A stretch of DNA of 64,000 bases from Pseudoalteromonas aurantia 208 (GCF_014858725.1 NZ_AQGV01000014.1:124001-188000), one strand, 5' to 3'; shown: positions 42,249 through 52,824, counted from the stretch's first letter. The notes: generated by a model from the letters alone, not told the origin. A program made the numbers and translations.

Positions 42249-45200
42249 TTAAGCAGGTGAAAAACGCATTTTTACAAAACGCACGAGCTTTAAAACAAAT
42301 TCAGCAGCCTTACTAAACACCTGCTGTATATCGGTCAAAATGATATATAAGCACGGTACCAATAGTAACGTGATCAGGGTAGCAAATAGCACTGCAAACC
42401 CTAGAGAGACCGCCATAGGGATCACGAACATTGCCTGCAAACTTGTTTCAAACATGATGGGTAATACACCCATGAAGGTGGTAATTGATGTGAGTGTTAT
42501 CGCTCGAAAACGCGCACAACCAGCTTCAATAACCGCTTCTTTTAATGCCATGCCTTGTTTGCGTACTTGGTTAACAAAGTCAGTCATTACTAGGGAGTCA
42601 TTAATAACAACGCCGGCGGCAGCAATGATGCCGTAAGCAGACATCATACTCAATTCTAAACCAAAGAATAAATGCCCCCATAGCGCGCCCACTAAGCTAA
42701 ACGGGATCACTGACATGACAATGAGCGGCTGGGCATAACTTTTTAATGGTATCGCCAATAAAATGTAAACTAACAGCATCCCCATCACAAAGAAAATGGC
42801 TTGTTCATTTGCTTGTGCTTGTTGCTCTTCAATTGCACCACTTAGCTTCGTTTTAACGGTTGGAAAATTAGCAAGTAGTTCTGGTAAGATCACATCGTCA
42901 ATTCGGGTGGTCACGGCTGTGGGTTCAATTGCTTCTTCATCGATATTGCCATATACATAGACTGTGCGATAACCCTCTTCTCGGCGTATTTGGCTGATCC
43001 CTGGCTTCTCAACTAAGTCAACCACGTCACCGAGCATGACTTCTTTACCCGTCGCAGTAGTGATCAGTGTATGCTTCAATGAAGAATATGCTTCGCGTGT
43101 CAATTTTGGATAACGTACCATGACACGTACCTCTTCCCCATTACGAATAACACGTTGCGCTTCGCCACCATAATAACTAGCGCCAACTTGGTTACCCACA
43201 TCTCGTAATGTTAACCCTAGATCATAAGCAACTGGCTTAAGGATAAGCTGAACTTCTTTACTGGCAGGGTCGATAGATGAACTAATATCAAACAACCCTT
43301 TTTCTTGCTGCAGCAGGGTGATCAACTGTCGACCAGCCGCATTGAGCGTATCTATATCCGAGCCATATAACAAGTAACCAAAGTCACCGCCACCACCGAG
43401 GTTAATGACTTCATCCTCAACTTGAATTGATTTAACTCCAGGAATTTCTGGCATTTGTTCTCGCCAACGGCGTGTCAGTTCAAAGGTATTAAACGGGCGT
43501 AACTCTTCATCCACTAACGGTGCCATCACTTGACCATGTGTGCGGTCGCTATTGAATACCATGACATTTTTGACCATTGCCACACCAAACTCTTGCTCAA
43601 CTTGTTTGTCTACAGTGAGTACAAGCTGTTCCAATTGTTTGATAGCGCTAATCGTTTGTTCATCCGAGACATTGTCATTCATGGTAATTTTTATTGCTGG
43701 AAAATCATGTGGGATCTTCGGTAAAAATAATGTGCGAACGGCACCACTGCTCAATAAAGCGAGACTGATAGCAAACACACCAATGAATGAGAAAAGTACC
43801 GTCCAACGCCATTCTACACACGTTGTCACAAAGCGTTTATACGGCCCATTTACAAAACCGAAGAAACGGCGATTAAATCCATTTCGCCAACTTTTTTCTG
43901 CCAGTGGTTTAAACTTAATTTGCGCAATGTGTGCTGGCAAAATCAGTTTCGACTCAACTAAACTGAACACTAGACATAACAGTACAACACCCGCAATGGA
44001 AATAAAATTCGCACTATCTGGACCGGTAGAAAACATCAAAGGGGCAAACACAGCCATAGTCGTCAGTACACCAAACGTTGCAGGTGTTGCCACGCGCTTT
44101 GCACCCCTTATTACGTTTTCAACGCCAGGGCCTTTCTTTTCAACTTCAGTATACGCACTTTCGCCAATGACGATTGCATCATCAACCACGATTCCCAGCA
44201 CCATGATAAAGGCAAATAAAGAGGTTACATTTACAGTGATCCCTAATACAGGCATCATCATCATTGCGCCTAAAAAACACACCGGAATACCAATGGTGAC
44301 CCACATCGCCAACTTAAAGCGTAAAAACAAAAACAGCATCAATGCAACTAAAAACATCCCTTGCAGCAAGTTGGTTTTCATCATGCTCAATCGACCATTT
44401 AGGTAATAGGTCATATCAACCAATGGTTTAATCTCAACACCTGCAGGCAGTTCGGTATTTTTAAGTTCGATATAGGCTTTAACGGAATTAGCCACCGGTA
44501 CCATGTTCTGCTCAGTCGTTGCTTTAACTTGAATATAAACGGCATTTTTACCGTTTAACTTAAAGTAACGTTCACCTTCGGTAAATTCGTCTTTTATTGT
44601 TGCCACATCTTTTAGCAAAACTCGCGCACCACTGGCCCCTACTTTGACAGGAAGTTGACGAAACTCATCGCCATTGTAAGATTGGTTTTCCACTCTCACA
44701 GAGATAACACCAGCGCTTGTTCTGAGTTCACCTGCTGAAATATTGGCAGAGTAATTGCGGATGGTACTCGCCACATCTTCAATCGTTAAATTGTATTGAC
44801 GTAACATATCAGGCTTAATTTCTATCGCAATTTCATCTAATGGCACATCAACCGACACCAAAGAAACATTACCCAACAGAAGTAATTCATCTTCTATTTG
44901 TTTTGCAATAGGCTTCAGTTGCGTAAGTGGCAAATCAGCGGCCACTGTCATCCCCACCACATCTTGACGAAATTCAGACTGACTGACCGTCAAAGGTTCC
45001 ATCGCAGCTGGAAATGTCGCGATACTATCAACTCTAAGCTTCACCTTATCCAAGACATCGGTTAATTCAGCATTCGCATCCACCTTCAGTCTCGCACTAC
45101 CAGTACCTCTCGAAGCTCGGTAAACTGCTTCTTCAACTTCAGTTACATCCTGTAAAGACTCTTCCAACTTGATCAGAATACTTTCTTCAATCTCTTGTGG

Positions 45201-45392
45201 AGATGCACCAGGATAATTTGCTGTTACCGTGATGTAATTCAGCTCAACATTAGGGAACATTTGTCGTTGGATCGTTGAATAAGTAAAAAAACCGACAAGG
45301 ATAATAAACCACATTAACAAATTCGCGGCTACGGAGTTATTTGCAAAGTAGGCAATTAGCCCAGTTTGCTTTTGCTGTTCATGAGTACTCAC
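42249..45392 (-). CDS. RND efflux pump inner-membrane transporter (AcrB/MMPL type)
   Basis: The protein of ~1047 aa has the RND layout: a first helix (~25-45), a large periplasmic porter loop, a six-helix bundle with VVDDAIVIGES (GxxxD proton relay, ~400), a second periplasmic loop, and a C-terminal bundle (AAAGVVINDSLVMTDFVNQ, ~950). It exports small molecules driven by protons and needs an adaptor and an outer-membrane channel. A GTG at 45401 is in frame, but the GTG at 45392 is better spaced from AAAGGTAGG. The adaptor gene lies directly upstream. No outer-membrane channel gene is nearby. Substrates are unknown. Confidence 0.93.
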   Translation of the reverse strand: MSTHEQQKQTGLIAYFANNSVAANLLMWFIILVGFFTYSTIQRQMFPNVELNYITVTANYPGASPQEIEESILIKLEESLQDVTEVEEAVYRASRGTGSARLKVDANAELTDVLDKVKLRVDSIATFPAAMEPLTVSQSEFRQDVVGMTVAADLPLTQLKPIAKQIEDELLLLGNVSLVSVDVPLDEIAIEIKPDMLRQYNLTIEDVASTIRNYSANISAGELRTSAGVISVRVENQSYNGDEFRQLPVKVGASGARVLLKDVATIKDEFTEGERYFKLNGKNAVYIQVKATTEQNMVPVANSVKAYIELKNTELPAGVEIKPLVDMTYYLNGRLSMMKTNLLQGMFLVALMLFLFLRFKLAMWVTIGIPVCFLGAMMMMPVLGITVNVTSLFAFIMVLGIVVDDAIVIGESAYTEVEKKGPGVENVIRGAKRVATPATFGVLTTMAVFAPLMFSTGPDSANFISIAGVVLLCLVFSLVESKLILPAHIAQIKFKPLAEKSWRNGFNRRFFGFVNGPYKRFVTTCVEWRWTVLFSFIGVFAISLALLSSGAVRTLFLPKIPHDFPAIKITMNDNVSDEQTISAIKQLEQLVLTVDKQVEQEFGVAMVKNVMVFNSDRTHGQVMAPLVDEELRPFNTFELTRRWREQMPEIPGVKSIQVEDEVINLGGGGDFGYLLYGSDIDTLNAAGRQLITLLQQEKGLFDISSSIDPASKEVQLILKPVAYDLGLTLRDVGNQVGASYYGGEAQRVIRNGEEVRVMVRYPKLTREAYSSLKHTLITTATGKEVMLGDVVDLVEKPGISQIRREEGYRTVYVYGNIDEEAIEPTAVTTRIDDVILPELLANFPTVKTKLSGAIEEQQAQANEQAIFFVMGMLLVYILLAIPLKSYAQPLIVMSVIPFSLVGALWGHLFFGLELSMMSAYGIIAAAGVVINDSLVMTDFVNQVRKQGMALKEAVIEAGCARFRAITLTSITTFMGVLPIMFETSLQAMFVIPMAVSLGFAVLFATLITLLLVPCLYIILTDIQQVFSKAAEFVLKLVRFVKMRFSPA

Positions 45393-45408
45393 AGTGCACA
45401 CCTACCTT

Positions 45409-46569
45409 TTAAAGTTTTTCAGTTGTGTCATGCTGCGATGAATCTGCACCAGCTACTTTTACTGCCATACCTTTTTGTGGATATTCAGGCACTGTCATAA
45501 CAATTTTCTCATTGTCGTTAAGACCTGCACTCACATAAAAATAGGCTCCCTCTTCTCTAATGACTTTTACTTCTCTTGGCTCTAACTCATTGTCCGCATT
45601 AAGCAGCCACACCGTTTGGTTATTGACCAAATCTTGCGGTAATCGGTAAATTTTATTCAGTGTTTTACCGCCAAAGCTGACTTGCACATACGATCCAAAT
45701 CTAACTTCAGGTTGACGCGTTTCTAACCCATAAGGATCTTCAACACGCACAACGAGATTAACCATACGCGTATCACTGTCTACGACTCCTAAATCACGAT
45801 GAATCGACGCATGACGCGTAAAACCATTGAGTCCACTTTGTTTAATTGTGGCTGCAATTCCAGTCACTCTTTCTGGTAAAAATGCACTATCAAACCCTGC
45901 AATTGGAATAACAATCTCTGCAAATTCAACATTATTTAACGTCGCAACTGGTGATCCTGTGCTCACAAATTGGCCCACACCCACATCTCGAGAAATGACT
46001 AACGCATCATAAGGCGCTTTCACTTCACAATTATCTAAGTCTCGCTGTGCTCTTTTTAACGCCGCTTTTGCTGATTTTACACCCGCCTTCGCACTCAGTA
46101 CTTGTGGTTTACGCAAAAACAAGTCGGTGTGTTTACGGTTTGGAAAGCGCTTCGCTTCATCAGCTGCAACATCCGCCAATGCCCTTTCTTCAATAAGTGA
46201 TGCTTGAGCGCGCGATAACTCTGCTTCAGCTTGTAATACTGCCGCCTCATAATTATCTTTCTCTATACGCATCAGGACATCTCCGCGTGCCACAATGCCA
46301 CCAGAGACAAAATTCGAGTGCCATTCGATCACTTCTCCAGATACCTGTACTGACAGTTGAGTCGACTCAAATGGCTTAACTTCACCATAACTGTTTATCA
46401 CAACCTGATGATCTAATGCTGACACCGTTTCAATTTCGACTATCGGCCGACTATCTACGTGCGCTTTTGCATCTGGCTCTGCTGCTAGCGCATTAATCCC
46501 CTTAGAACCGGCTATACCAATTGTTAACGCCACGAAAGGCAAGATCCATTTTAATGTTTTCGTTTGCAT
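45409..46569 (-). CDS. RND efflux periplasmic adaptor subunit (HlyD/MFP family)
   Basis: The 386-aa membrane-fusion protein has an N-terminal membrane anchor or signal segment (WILPFVALTIGIAG). The biotinyl-like domain (SGEVIEWHSNFVSGGIVARGD), a helical hairpin (LSRAQASLIEERALADVAA) and the return strand (VKAPYDALVISRDVGVGQFV) follow. It links the RND pump to an outer-membrane channel. It leads the two-gene operon, with ~16 bp to the pump start. Confidence 0.93.
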   Translation of the reverse strand: MQTKTLKWILPFVALTIGIAGSKGINALAAEPDAKAHVDSRPIVEIETVSALDHQVVINSYGEVKPFESTQLSVQVSGEVIEWHSNFVSGGIVARGDVLMRIEKDNYEAAVLQAEAELSRAQASLIEERALADVAADEAKRFPNRKHTDLFLRKPQVLSAKAGVKSAKAALKRAQRDLDNCEVKAPYDALVISRDVGVGQFVSTGSPVATLNNVEFAEIVIPIAGFDSAFLPERVTGIAATIKQSGLNGFTRHASIHRDLGVVDSDTRMVNLVVRVEDPYGLETRQPEVRFGSYVQVSFGGKTLNKIYRLPQDLVNNQTVWLLNADNELEPREVKVIREEGAYFYVSAGLNDNEKIVMTVPEYPQKGMAVKVAGADSSQHDTTEKL

Positions 46570-46848
46570 GACTAAATTATCCTGTAATAATTTCCTACAG
46601 CTATACTATCAAGATTAGTACCGCAATGAACGTGACATTTGTAAGATTCTGTTGCGACATCAGGCATTTTTTATAACAAAACCATTACCTCTAATACCCT
46701 ATTCGTATACATAGAGGCATAATCTCCTCACTACCACACGTCATAAAGCCAGTGATATGTATATTACGAGCCCACATTAAGATCCGATTACACCTTGTAC
46801 GATAAATTGAAAGACGGTAAATTAAGGTTTTATTTCTTGAGATACGAG

Positions 46849-48006
46849 ATGAAGCAAGTCTTTATTATCATACTATTAGCATCATTAATCGGATGTACAT
46901 CAACCGAACTCCCTTCATCAACCGAGCCTCAAGATCCAAGCTCATTATTCAACCACAGTCTGTTCAACGAACAAGCCGTGATTCCAGAAGCAGACATTTT
47001 CTTATTGCCAACCGCTGAGCAAGTTCAGTTTCATGCGTATCATCAAGACGCGCTAACAAAAGGGGTAAGAGAAGATAGAATCATTGCGAACTATCTAAAT
47101 ACTAAACTTAATGAGTTTACTTACGATGGGGCGACATTATCTGCAGCGCAAACATTGGTACAAGATGAAGGAAACTGTATTAGTCTTGCTATATTGACGC
47201 AGGCATATGCCAACTTAATTGATGTTGAAACAAGCTTCAGAGAAGTGGCATCCATTCCGGTCTACAAAAAAACAGAACGCACCTTACTTGTCTCAAATCA
47301 TTTTAAAACAAAGCTCTTTGCGCCAGATGACAATCCCGAAGGATGGATCAGTGCAATACGCCCCGGTACTGTTATCGATTACTTTCCAGCACAAGATATT
47401 TACTTTGTCAGTACTGCAACAGTGGATGATCTGACGGCAAAGTTTTACGCAAACCTCGCAACCAATGAGTTACTAAATGAACAGTTTGATAAGAGCTACT
47501 CTTATTTAAAACAAGCATTTAAACATAAAAAAACAGACCCCGAGTTGATCAACCTCGCTGCCATTTTACACCGTAGGGCAGGCGATGCTGACACGGCAAA
47601 AAGACTATTTGAGTATGCTATTCAACACAGCCTTATCAGCAGTAACCTGTTATCGAGTTATACCTATCTAGCAGCAGAGCTCAACGATATGATATTAGTC
47701 AAAAAACTAGAAGCCATGAGTGAAGCCTCAGCAAAAACCCCTTTTGACATCATCAACATTGCTAGAAAAGCCTTTATGAATCAGCATTATACCCGAGCAG
47801 AAAAATTACTTTCTGAACTGGTACAGGAGTTTCCATATTTGCCAGAACCTTATTTTGAACTTGCCAAACTTCATTACCAAAAAAACAACCTCAGTACCTC
47901 CCAACACTTTTTATCTGAAGCATTACTCAAAGCAGAAGACCAGAAAAAAGCTGGTATATATCAAGCTAAATTAAGCTCACTAGAGCAATTACTCTCCAAA
48001 AGGTAA
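46849..48006 (+). CDS. TPR-repeat lipoprotein with transglutaminase-like N-terminal region
   Basis: The 385-aa protein starts at ATG 46849, which gives a lipoprotein signal peptide ending LIGC (Cys16); the frame itself is open from 46795. The region QDEGNCISLAILTQAYAN (~105-122) resembles the Cys-containing block of bacterial transglutaminase-like proteins. Three or four TPR-like helical repeats follow at ~205-380 (LATNELLNEQFDKSYSYLK, PEPYFELAKLHYQKNN). A role in envelope protein assembly or interaction is plausible. It is divergent from the efflux operon. Confidence 0.75.
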   Translation: MKQVFIIILLASLIGCTSTELPSSTEPQDPSSLFNHSLFNEQAVIPEADIFLLPTAEQVQFHAYHQDALTKGVREDRIIANYLNTKLNEFTYDGATLSAAQTLVQDEGNCISLAILTQAYANLIDVETSFREVASIPVYKKTERTLLVSNHFKTKLFAPDDNPEGWISAIRPGTVIDYFPAQDIYFVSTATVDDLTAKFYANLATNELLNEQFDKSYSYLKQAFKHKKTDPELINLAAILHRRAGDADTAKRLFEYAIQHSLISSNLLSSYTYLAAELNDMILVKKLEAMSEASAKTPFDIINIARKAFMNQHYTRAEKLLSELVQEFPYLPEPYFELAKLHYQKNNLSTSQHFLSEALLKAEDQKKAGIYQAKLSSLEQLLSKR

Positions 48007-48012
48007 CGCTAA

Positions 48013-48043
48013 AGTTAACAAAAAACACTTTACAGTTAACAAA
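48013..48043 (+). promoter_or_regulatory. Direct repeat AGTTAACAAA x2 upstream of the secreted protease gene
   Basis: The decamer AGTTAACAAA occurs at 48013-48022 and 48034-48043. The 21-bp spacing is two helical turns, as expected for a regulator bound to one DNA face. It lies ~65 bp before the protease ATG. Confidence 0.4.
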
Positions 48044-48107
48044 TTTCTAACTATGTTGGTTGTGTTCGATTTTTATACAAACGACAACTACATGTAAGGA
48101 AATTAAA

Positions 48108-49880
48108 ATGAAAGTGCGTTATTTACTACCATTAATTGGTTCAGTATCGTTAACTACAATGGCACAAGCGCCGCTTACTGAAGCGCAAATGCTAAAATAT
48201 ACCAGTAAAACCAGCGAAGCGGTGATCGGTGCAAAAGAAGAAACAAACATTGTCCTGACAACCAAAGCAGGATCGTTTAAACAAACCATAACGCATCCCG
48301 ATGCCAGCTATATAAAATTACACTTTAAGAACCTCGACCTAAGTGGTGGCGGCAAGTTGGTCGTTAGAAACCTCGATGGCAGTGAGCGTTACGAATACAC
48401 CATCTCTGATATGAAAAAAGCCACTCTCGACGCCAAATTAGGTGACAATGGTACAACCTCATTTTCTACCATGTCAGTATCGAGTGATGCTGTTGTCGTA
48501 GAATACACAGCAGGATCGAGTAACGTCACTCCAGTCATTGATCATTATTACTATGGTAAAGAAAACGGTATCAGTATTTTAAATGGCACCGACGTCGATA
48601 CTCAATCAACTTGTGGTATCAATGAACGTAAAGACGTGCAATGTTGGGCTGAATCTCACCCTGTTGAATTTGAACGCAGTCGTCCTGTTGCCCGGCTCGT
48701 TATTGGTGGCCGTAGCTTGTGTACTGGTTGGCGAGTGGGCGCTGATAACCGCATGTTTACCAATAATCACTGCGTTGAAACTGCAGCAGAGCTGGCCTCT
48801 ACAGAGGTTTGGTTTAACTATCAAAACACTAGCTGTAATGGCTCAACCAGAGAAACAGTTGTTAAAGTCACGGGTAAAGATTTCTTTGCAACCGACTACA
48901 CATTAGACTACACACTCTTTTCAATTAATGACTTTGCTAAAGCAGCACCATTTGGTTACTTTGGATTAGATGTACGTGACGCAACGCAAGGTGAACGTAT
49001 CTATATTCCTCAACATGGTTCAGGTAACCCCAAAGAGCTATCGATTGAATCTGATCAAGATAACAACAACCTATGCCAAGTGAATCAAGCTAATGCGAAT
49101 GGCCGCGGTACTGGCACTGATTTAGGTTATTACTGTGATACCATTGGCGGCTCTTCTGGCTCGCCAGTATTAGCGGCAGCAACCAATAAAGTAATTGCCC
49201 TGCATCACTTAGGTGGGTGCACCAACAAAGGGGCTAAAATTAGCCGTATTTGGCCTCAAGTTTCTTCACACTTTAACGGTATACCTGACGGTGACAATGG
49301 CTCGACGGATCCATTACCAACTGCGAGCTTCTCTGCAGACTGTTCAGCACTAAATTGTAACTTTGATGGTACTGCATCAACCTCACCAAATGGCTCGCTT
49401 AGCCAATACGAGTGGCAATTCGGTGATAACAGCAGCAATGGGTTTGGTGCAAACACCAGTCATAGCTTTACAGCAGCTGGTGATTACACTGTGTCATTAA
49501 CGGTAACCGACTCTAGTGGTGCGACAGCAACAACCAGTAAAACAGTCTCAGTCAATGATGGTACAGACCCTGCTCAGTTACAAAATGGCGTCGCTAAGTC
49601 AGACTTACAAGGCAGTAACCGCTCTGAAGAGTTCTTCTATTTTGATGTACCAGCCGGCGCAACTAATATTAAATTTAACCTATATGGCGGCACTGGTGAT
49701 GCTGATTTATATGTGAAAAAAGACCAGAAGCCAACCACGTCTAATTGGACATGTCGCCCATATAGAAGTGGGAATAGCGAAACATGTACAGTCAATGAAG
49801 GAGCTGGTCGGTATCACGTCATGATCCGAGCTTATAGAACATTTAGCGGTGTATCTCTAAAAGCTGACTACACTCAATAA
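48108..49880 (+). CDS. Secreted trypsin-like (lysyl endopeptidase-type) protease with PKD and PPC domains
   Basis: The 590-aa protein has a signal peptide (MKVRYLLPLIGSVSLTTMAQA), a propeptide (~22-175) and an S1-type protease domain. The catalytic His is in MFTNNHCVETA (~222), the Asp lies in or near DYTLDYTLFS, and the Ser is in GGSSGSPVLAA (~350). The cysteine pattern resembles lysyl endopeptidases of the Achromobacter type. A PKD domain (~405-482, YEWQFGDNSSNGFGANTSHSF) and a C-terminal PPC domain (~490-590, FDVPAGATNIKFNLYGGTGD) follow. PPC domains are often removed after export. The ATG at 48108 follows AAGGAAATTAAA, a leader also seen before the gene at 60384. Confidence 0.9.
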   Translation: MKVRYLLPLIGSVSLTTMAQAPLTEAQMLKYTSKTSEAVIGAKEETNIVLTTKAGSFKQTITHPDASYIKLHFKNLDLSGGGKLVVRNLDGSERYEYTISDMKKATLDAKLGDNGTTSFSTMSVSSDAVVVEYTAGSSNVTPVIDHYYYGKENGISILNGTDVDTQSTCGINERKDVQCWAESHPVEFERSRPVARLVIGGRSLCTGWRVGADNRMFTNNHCVETAAELASTEVWFNYQNTSCNGSTRETVVKVTGKDFFATDYTLDYTLFSINDFAKAAPFGYFGLDVRDATQGERIYIPQHGSGNPKELSIESDQDNNNLCQVNQANANGRGTGTDLGYYCDTIGGSSGSPVLAAATNKVIALHHLGGCTNKGAKISRIWPQVSSHFNGIPDGDNGSTDPLPTASFSADCSALNCNFDGTASTSPNGSLSQYEWQFGDNSSNGFGANTSHSFTAAGDYTVSLTVTDSSGATATTSKTVSVNDGTDPAQLQNGVAKSDLQGSNRSEEFFYFDVPAGATNIKFNLYGGTGDADLYVKKDQKPTTSNWTCRPYRSGNSETCTVNEGAGRYHVMIRAYRTFSGVSLKADYTQ

Positions 49881-49910
49881 TCAACATCTGTCTATCTCCT
49901 AGTTAGACGG

Positions 49911-49937
49911 AGGGCGGCTTCTTAAACAAGCCGCCCT
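49911..49937. terminator. Hairpin between convergent genes, probable bidirectional terminator
   Basis: AGGGCGGCTT and AAGCCGCCCT form a perfect 10-bp stem around CTTAAAC. The flanks are AT-rich but lack a clear T-run. It lies between the protease and the metallopeptidase stops. Confidence 0.65.
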
Positions 49938-49959
49938 CATATATTCAAGTGCTCATACA

Positions 49960-52824
49960 TTACTTTTGATCGTACCAAACACCAAGCCACACTCTATTTT
50001 CATTTTCCAGAAGCCTACCGGATACCCGACCCAAGCCAAAATCAATACGTAAATCACTCACACCTGCAGGTGCAAACTTTCCTAACCAACTGCTTTTTTC
50101 GATAAACGTAGTGAATTGAAAACCATAACTGTTACCTAAAACCTCATTATCTAGGTGGTGTTGATGATAATATAACCATGGTTTATTCACGCGCCAACTT
50201 ACTCCAGCACCAAACTGCTGATAGTGATTTCCTTGCCTACTAGATAACGCCAATTCTGGTATGAACACTTGATTCGCCTCAATGTTGTTATCCAAAATAG
50301 GTGTAACAAATCCCCCTAATTGCAAGCTACTACCTTGGCGCAACATTTGGTTGGTTTGTATATACCAAGGAATATGAGCAACCTTTCCAGAGATATGCGC
50401 TGCAACATCATATCCCTGCCATACATGCTCCCCTATTTCGCCTTCATACCAATGCCACGACATGGCATTCGCAAGCGCAAAATCTTGTTGGTCATCAGAC
50501 CAACGATAAGCCGCACCAACGCGCAACCAATGCGCGCGCTGGTCTACATATTGACGCTCCAAATCACTGATATGTGCAGCTAATTGACCCTTAAACGCCC
50601 ACCTTGAATACGTCAATGTGTTTGAAAGTTGCACGAAGCCTCCTTCCCTTTTTTGCTCGTGAACAAGCTCACTTCCACCCTCATTGTGAGGGCGATGTGC
50701 AACATCAAATACTTTCCCCTGCCACTTCACTCCCTTATCTTCATAGTGAATATCCGCAAAATACCCTGATAACTTGGTTGCTGTTGTGTCTTGCACTAGG
50801 CCCACTTGCCAACTTAATTGCTCTAAGAAATCAGAGCCTTTAACTCCCACGTGAATGAGTGAACTTGATGCGCTATTGTACTGAATCCCAAGTGCTAAAG
50901 AGCTTGACTGCTGCCAAATATCATAAGGCAATTTAGGGTGAACGGGCTCGTATATTTGGGCTTCAGATAAATATCGGGTATGTTTTTGTGTAGTGTCCAT
51001 TCGCGAGCTTTTAAGGCCCCTCTTTATGTTAACCGCCTGCACCTCATGACCTACTTGTGTCGAAATAATACGCAACTCAACGCCCTGTGCATTCATCGAT
51101 AGAAACAACAGCGTATCATCATCTAAAAAAGTGGGATAACCAACCACCTGCTGGCCTTTGGTGATCTTTGTTAGTTTTTCTGTTTCAAATTCATAACTGT
51201 ACATATCTATGTCACCATCAACACCCGCTATAAAGACAATGCTACCATCATCTGGATGCCATTGCGGATGTGCCACATATTGATAGCCTGCCGGCATTGG
51301 CACTTCATATTCAATGCCATTGTCAATGCGTCGAACAATCAATTGCCAATGGCGATTCAAACCCGTTTTTAAATAAGCTAAGGCATGTTCACTGTAGCTT
51401 AAAGTTGGAAAATCATACACTTCCCCCAACTGATGTTCTGTGAGTGGGGTGATATGCTGAGGTGAAAGGTGTATCGATACTAAATCAGAATATCCATAGC
51501 GAGCTTGTTCTGCATATACATACTTACTTTTTTTACCCACCGTAAATCGACGAATACTTGCGCCAGTCGTCAGTTGAGTGAGTGTATTGCTGTTTAATGA
51601 CCAGCGAAATAGCTCACCACTGACATGATGATCATTGACGTGCTCTTTCACCCCAGACACAAACAATATGGTGCTATCATCCAACCACTGCGGGTAACGA
51701 ATGCTTTCGTGGTTTCGTGATGGCAATTGGTATTGTCGCTCCCGATGAAATACCTCTGGCGCTTTATCAACAATATCCAGCTCATCGCGTGCTAATACTT
51801 GCTGCTGCTCACTGGCAAATTCTTTGGCCGCCTGAGCATTGTCTTCATTTGCATAGACATTCAAATACACAGCGCCTTGAGCATTGCGTTCAACCAACGC
51901 AAGTAGTGACTTATTTGGCGACAATGCAGGGCTATGTGCACTGAAATCTGCTTTCATCCATACTGTGTCATCCAACTGCGGCTCAGCACGTTCTTGTTGC
52001 ATACTGTGATACGTATATTCTGCAATAAAGCGCTGATAAAGCTGTTCTGCTGGTTGCCCAAACACGCCTGTAAATGCGTCTTGAAAACGCCGTTTTTTTA
52101 CCGCTTGCATTCTCACCCAGACAGCATCAAGTGTTTGCTCTGAGTAGTTTTTTTCGAGCCAAGCAAGAAACCGTCCCCCCAACAAATATGCCATGGTGTT
52201 AGATAAATACCGCTCGTCTGCACCATTGAGTTGGTGATAAGTCGGCAATGCTCCTTGCTGAGCAAACCTAGTTAATATTGCTTCGCTAAAGTTATCGTAG
52301 AGGCGCCCTCGTCCTGTCATCTTTGATTCTAATAATGTTGCATACCCTTCTGCTACCCAGCGTGGCATTGTTGCTTCATGCAAATCATAGAGATCCCAGC
52401 TATTACGAATGCGTTGTCGCCATCGGTTACGTGAGGGCTGAGATAAGTGGACCAAATGTACATATTCATGAAGAATAAGTAGTTGCTGCCACCCTCGACT
52501 GTTAGAAATAACCGTGTCTGATTGCGGTGGCGTGGTAAACAGTGCCATCAATGGCGAATCTGTACTGGGCAACGCAAACCCGTTTGCGCCATGGATAGGA
52601 TCAAATACAACCACATCTGCAATTGCGGGTAAACTGCGATTTTGTTGCGTTAAAATAAACTGTCGAACTTGCTCTAATTCTTGCGCAGCTGATTGTGCCC
52701 ATGCATCGTGACCATCAGTAAAGTGCACATTAAAATGGGCGGTACGTAACGTTGACCACTCAGGCGTCGCCCAACCCGAAAAAGAGAGACCGCAAACACT
52801 GATCCAGAGTAATAATCGCAGCAT
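49960..52824 (-). CDS. Exported gluzincin-type metallopeptidase with propeller-like middle and beta-barrel-like C-terminus
   Basis: The protein of ~954 aa has a signal peptide (MLRLLLWISVCGLSFSGWA). The zinc motif HEYVH sits in LLILHEYVHLVHLS (~123), with a likely third ligand in WVAEGYATLLESK. From ~290 to ~640 there are TolB-like propeller repeats (YPQWLDDSTILFVSG, HPQWHPDDGSIVFIAG, YPTFLDDDTLLFLS). The last ~300 residues alternate polar and aromatic residues like an outer-membrane barrel and end VWLGVWYDQK. This suggests a surface-anchored peptidase. Function is unknown; the domain order is seen, the barrel is inferred. The start could be 52830 or 52824. Confidence 0.78.
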   Translation of the reverse strand: MLRLLLWISVCGLSFSGWATPEWSTLRTAHFNVHFTDGHDAWAQSAAQELEQVRQFILTQQNRSLPAIADVVVFDPIHGANGFALPSTDSPLMALFTTPPQSDTVISNSRGWQQLLILHEYVHLVHLSQPSRNRWRQRIRNSWDLYDLHEATMPRWVAEGYATLLESKMTGRGRLYDNFSEAILTRFAQQGALPTYHQLNGADERYLSNTMAYLLGGRFLAWLEKNYSEQTLDAVWVRMQAVKKRRFQDAFTGVFGQPAEQLYQRFIAEYTYHSMQQERAEPQLDDTVWMKADFSAHSPALSPNKSLLALVERNAQGAVYLNVYANEDNAQAAKEFASEQQQVLARDELDIVDKAPEVFHRERQYQLPSRNHESIRYPQWLDDSTILFVSGVKEHVNDHHVSGELFRWSLNSNTLTQLTTGASIRRFTVGKKSKYVYAEQARYGYSDLVSIHLSPQHITPLTEHQLGEVYDFPTLSYSEHALAYLKTGLNRHWQLIVRRIDNGIEYEVPMPAGYQYVAHPQWHPDDGSIVFIAGVDGDIDMYSYEFETEKLTKITKGQQVVGYPTFLDDDTLLFLSMNAQGVELRIISTQVGHEVQAVNIKRGLKSSRMDTTQKHTRYLSEAQIYEPVHPKLPYDIWQQSSSLALGIQYNSASSSLIHVGVKGSDFLEQLSWQVGLVQDTTATKLSGYFADIHYEDKGVKWQGKVFDVAHRPHNEGGSELVHEQKREGGFVQLSNTLTYSRWAFKGQLAAHISDLERQYVDQRAHWLRVGAAYRWSDDQQDFALANAMSWHWYEGEIGEHVWQGYDVAAHISGKVAHIPWYIQTNQMLRQGSSLQLGGFVTPILDNNIEANQVFIPELALSSRQGNHYQQFGAGVSWRVNKPWLYYHQHHLDNEVLGNSYGFQFTTFIEKSSWLGKFAPAGVSDLRIDFGLGRVSGRLLENENRVWLGVWYDQK

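Noticed and set aside
43540..44406. 288-codon plus-strand frame inside the RND pump gene
   Set aside because: It lies antisense to a well-supported RND transporter and encodes no recognisable domain; it is a shadow frame.
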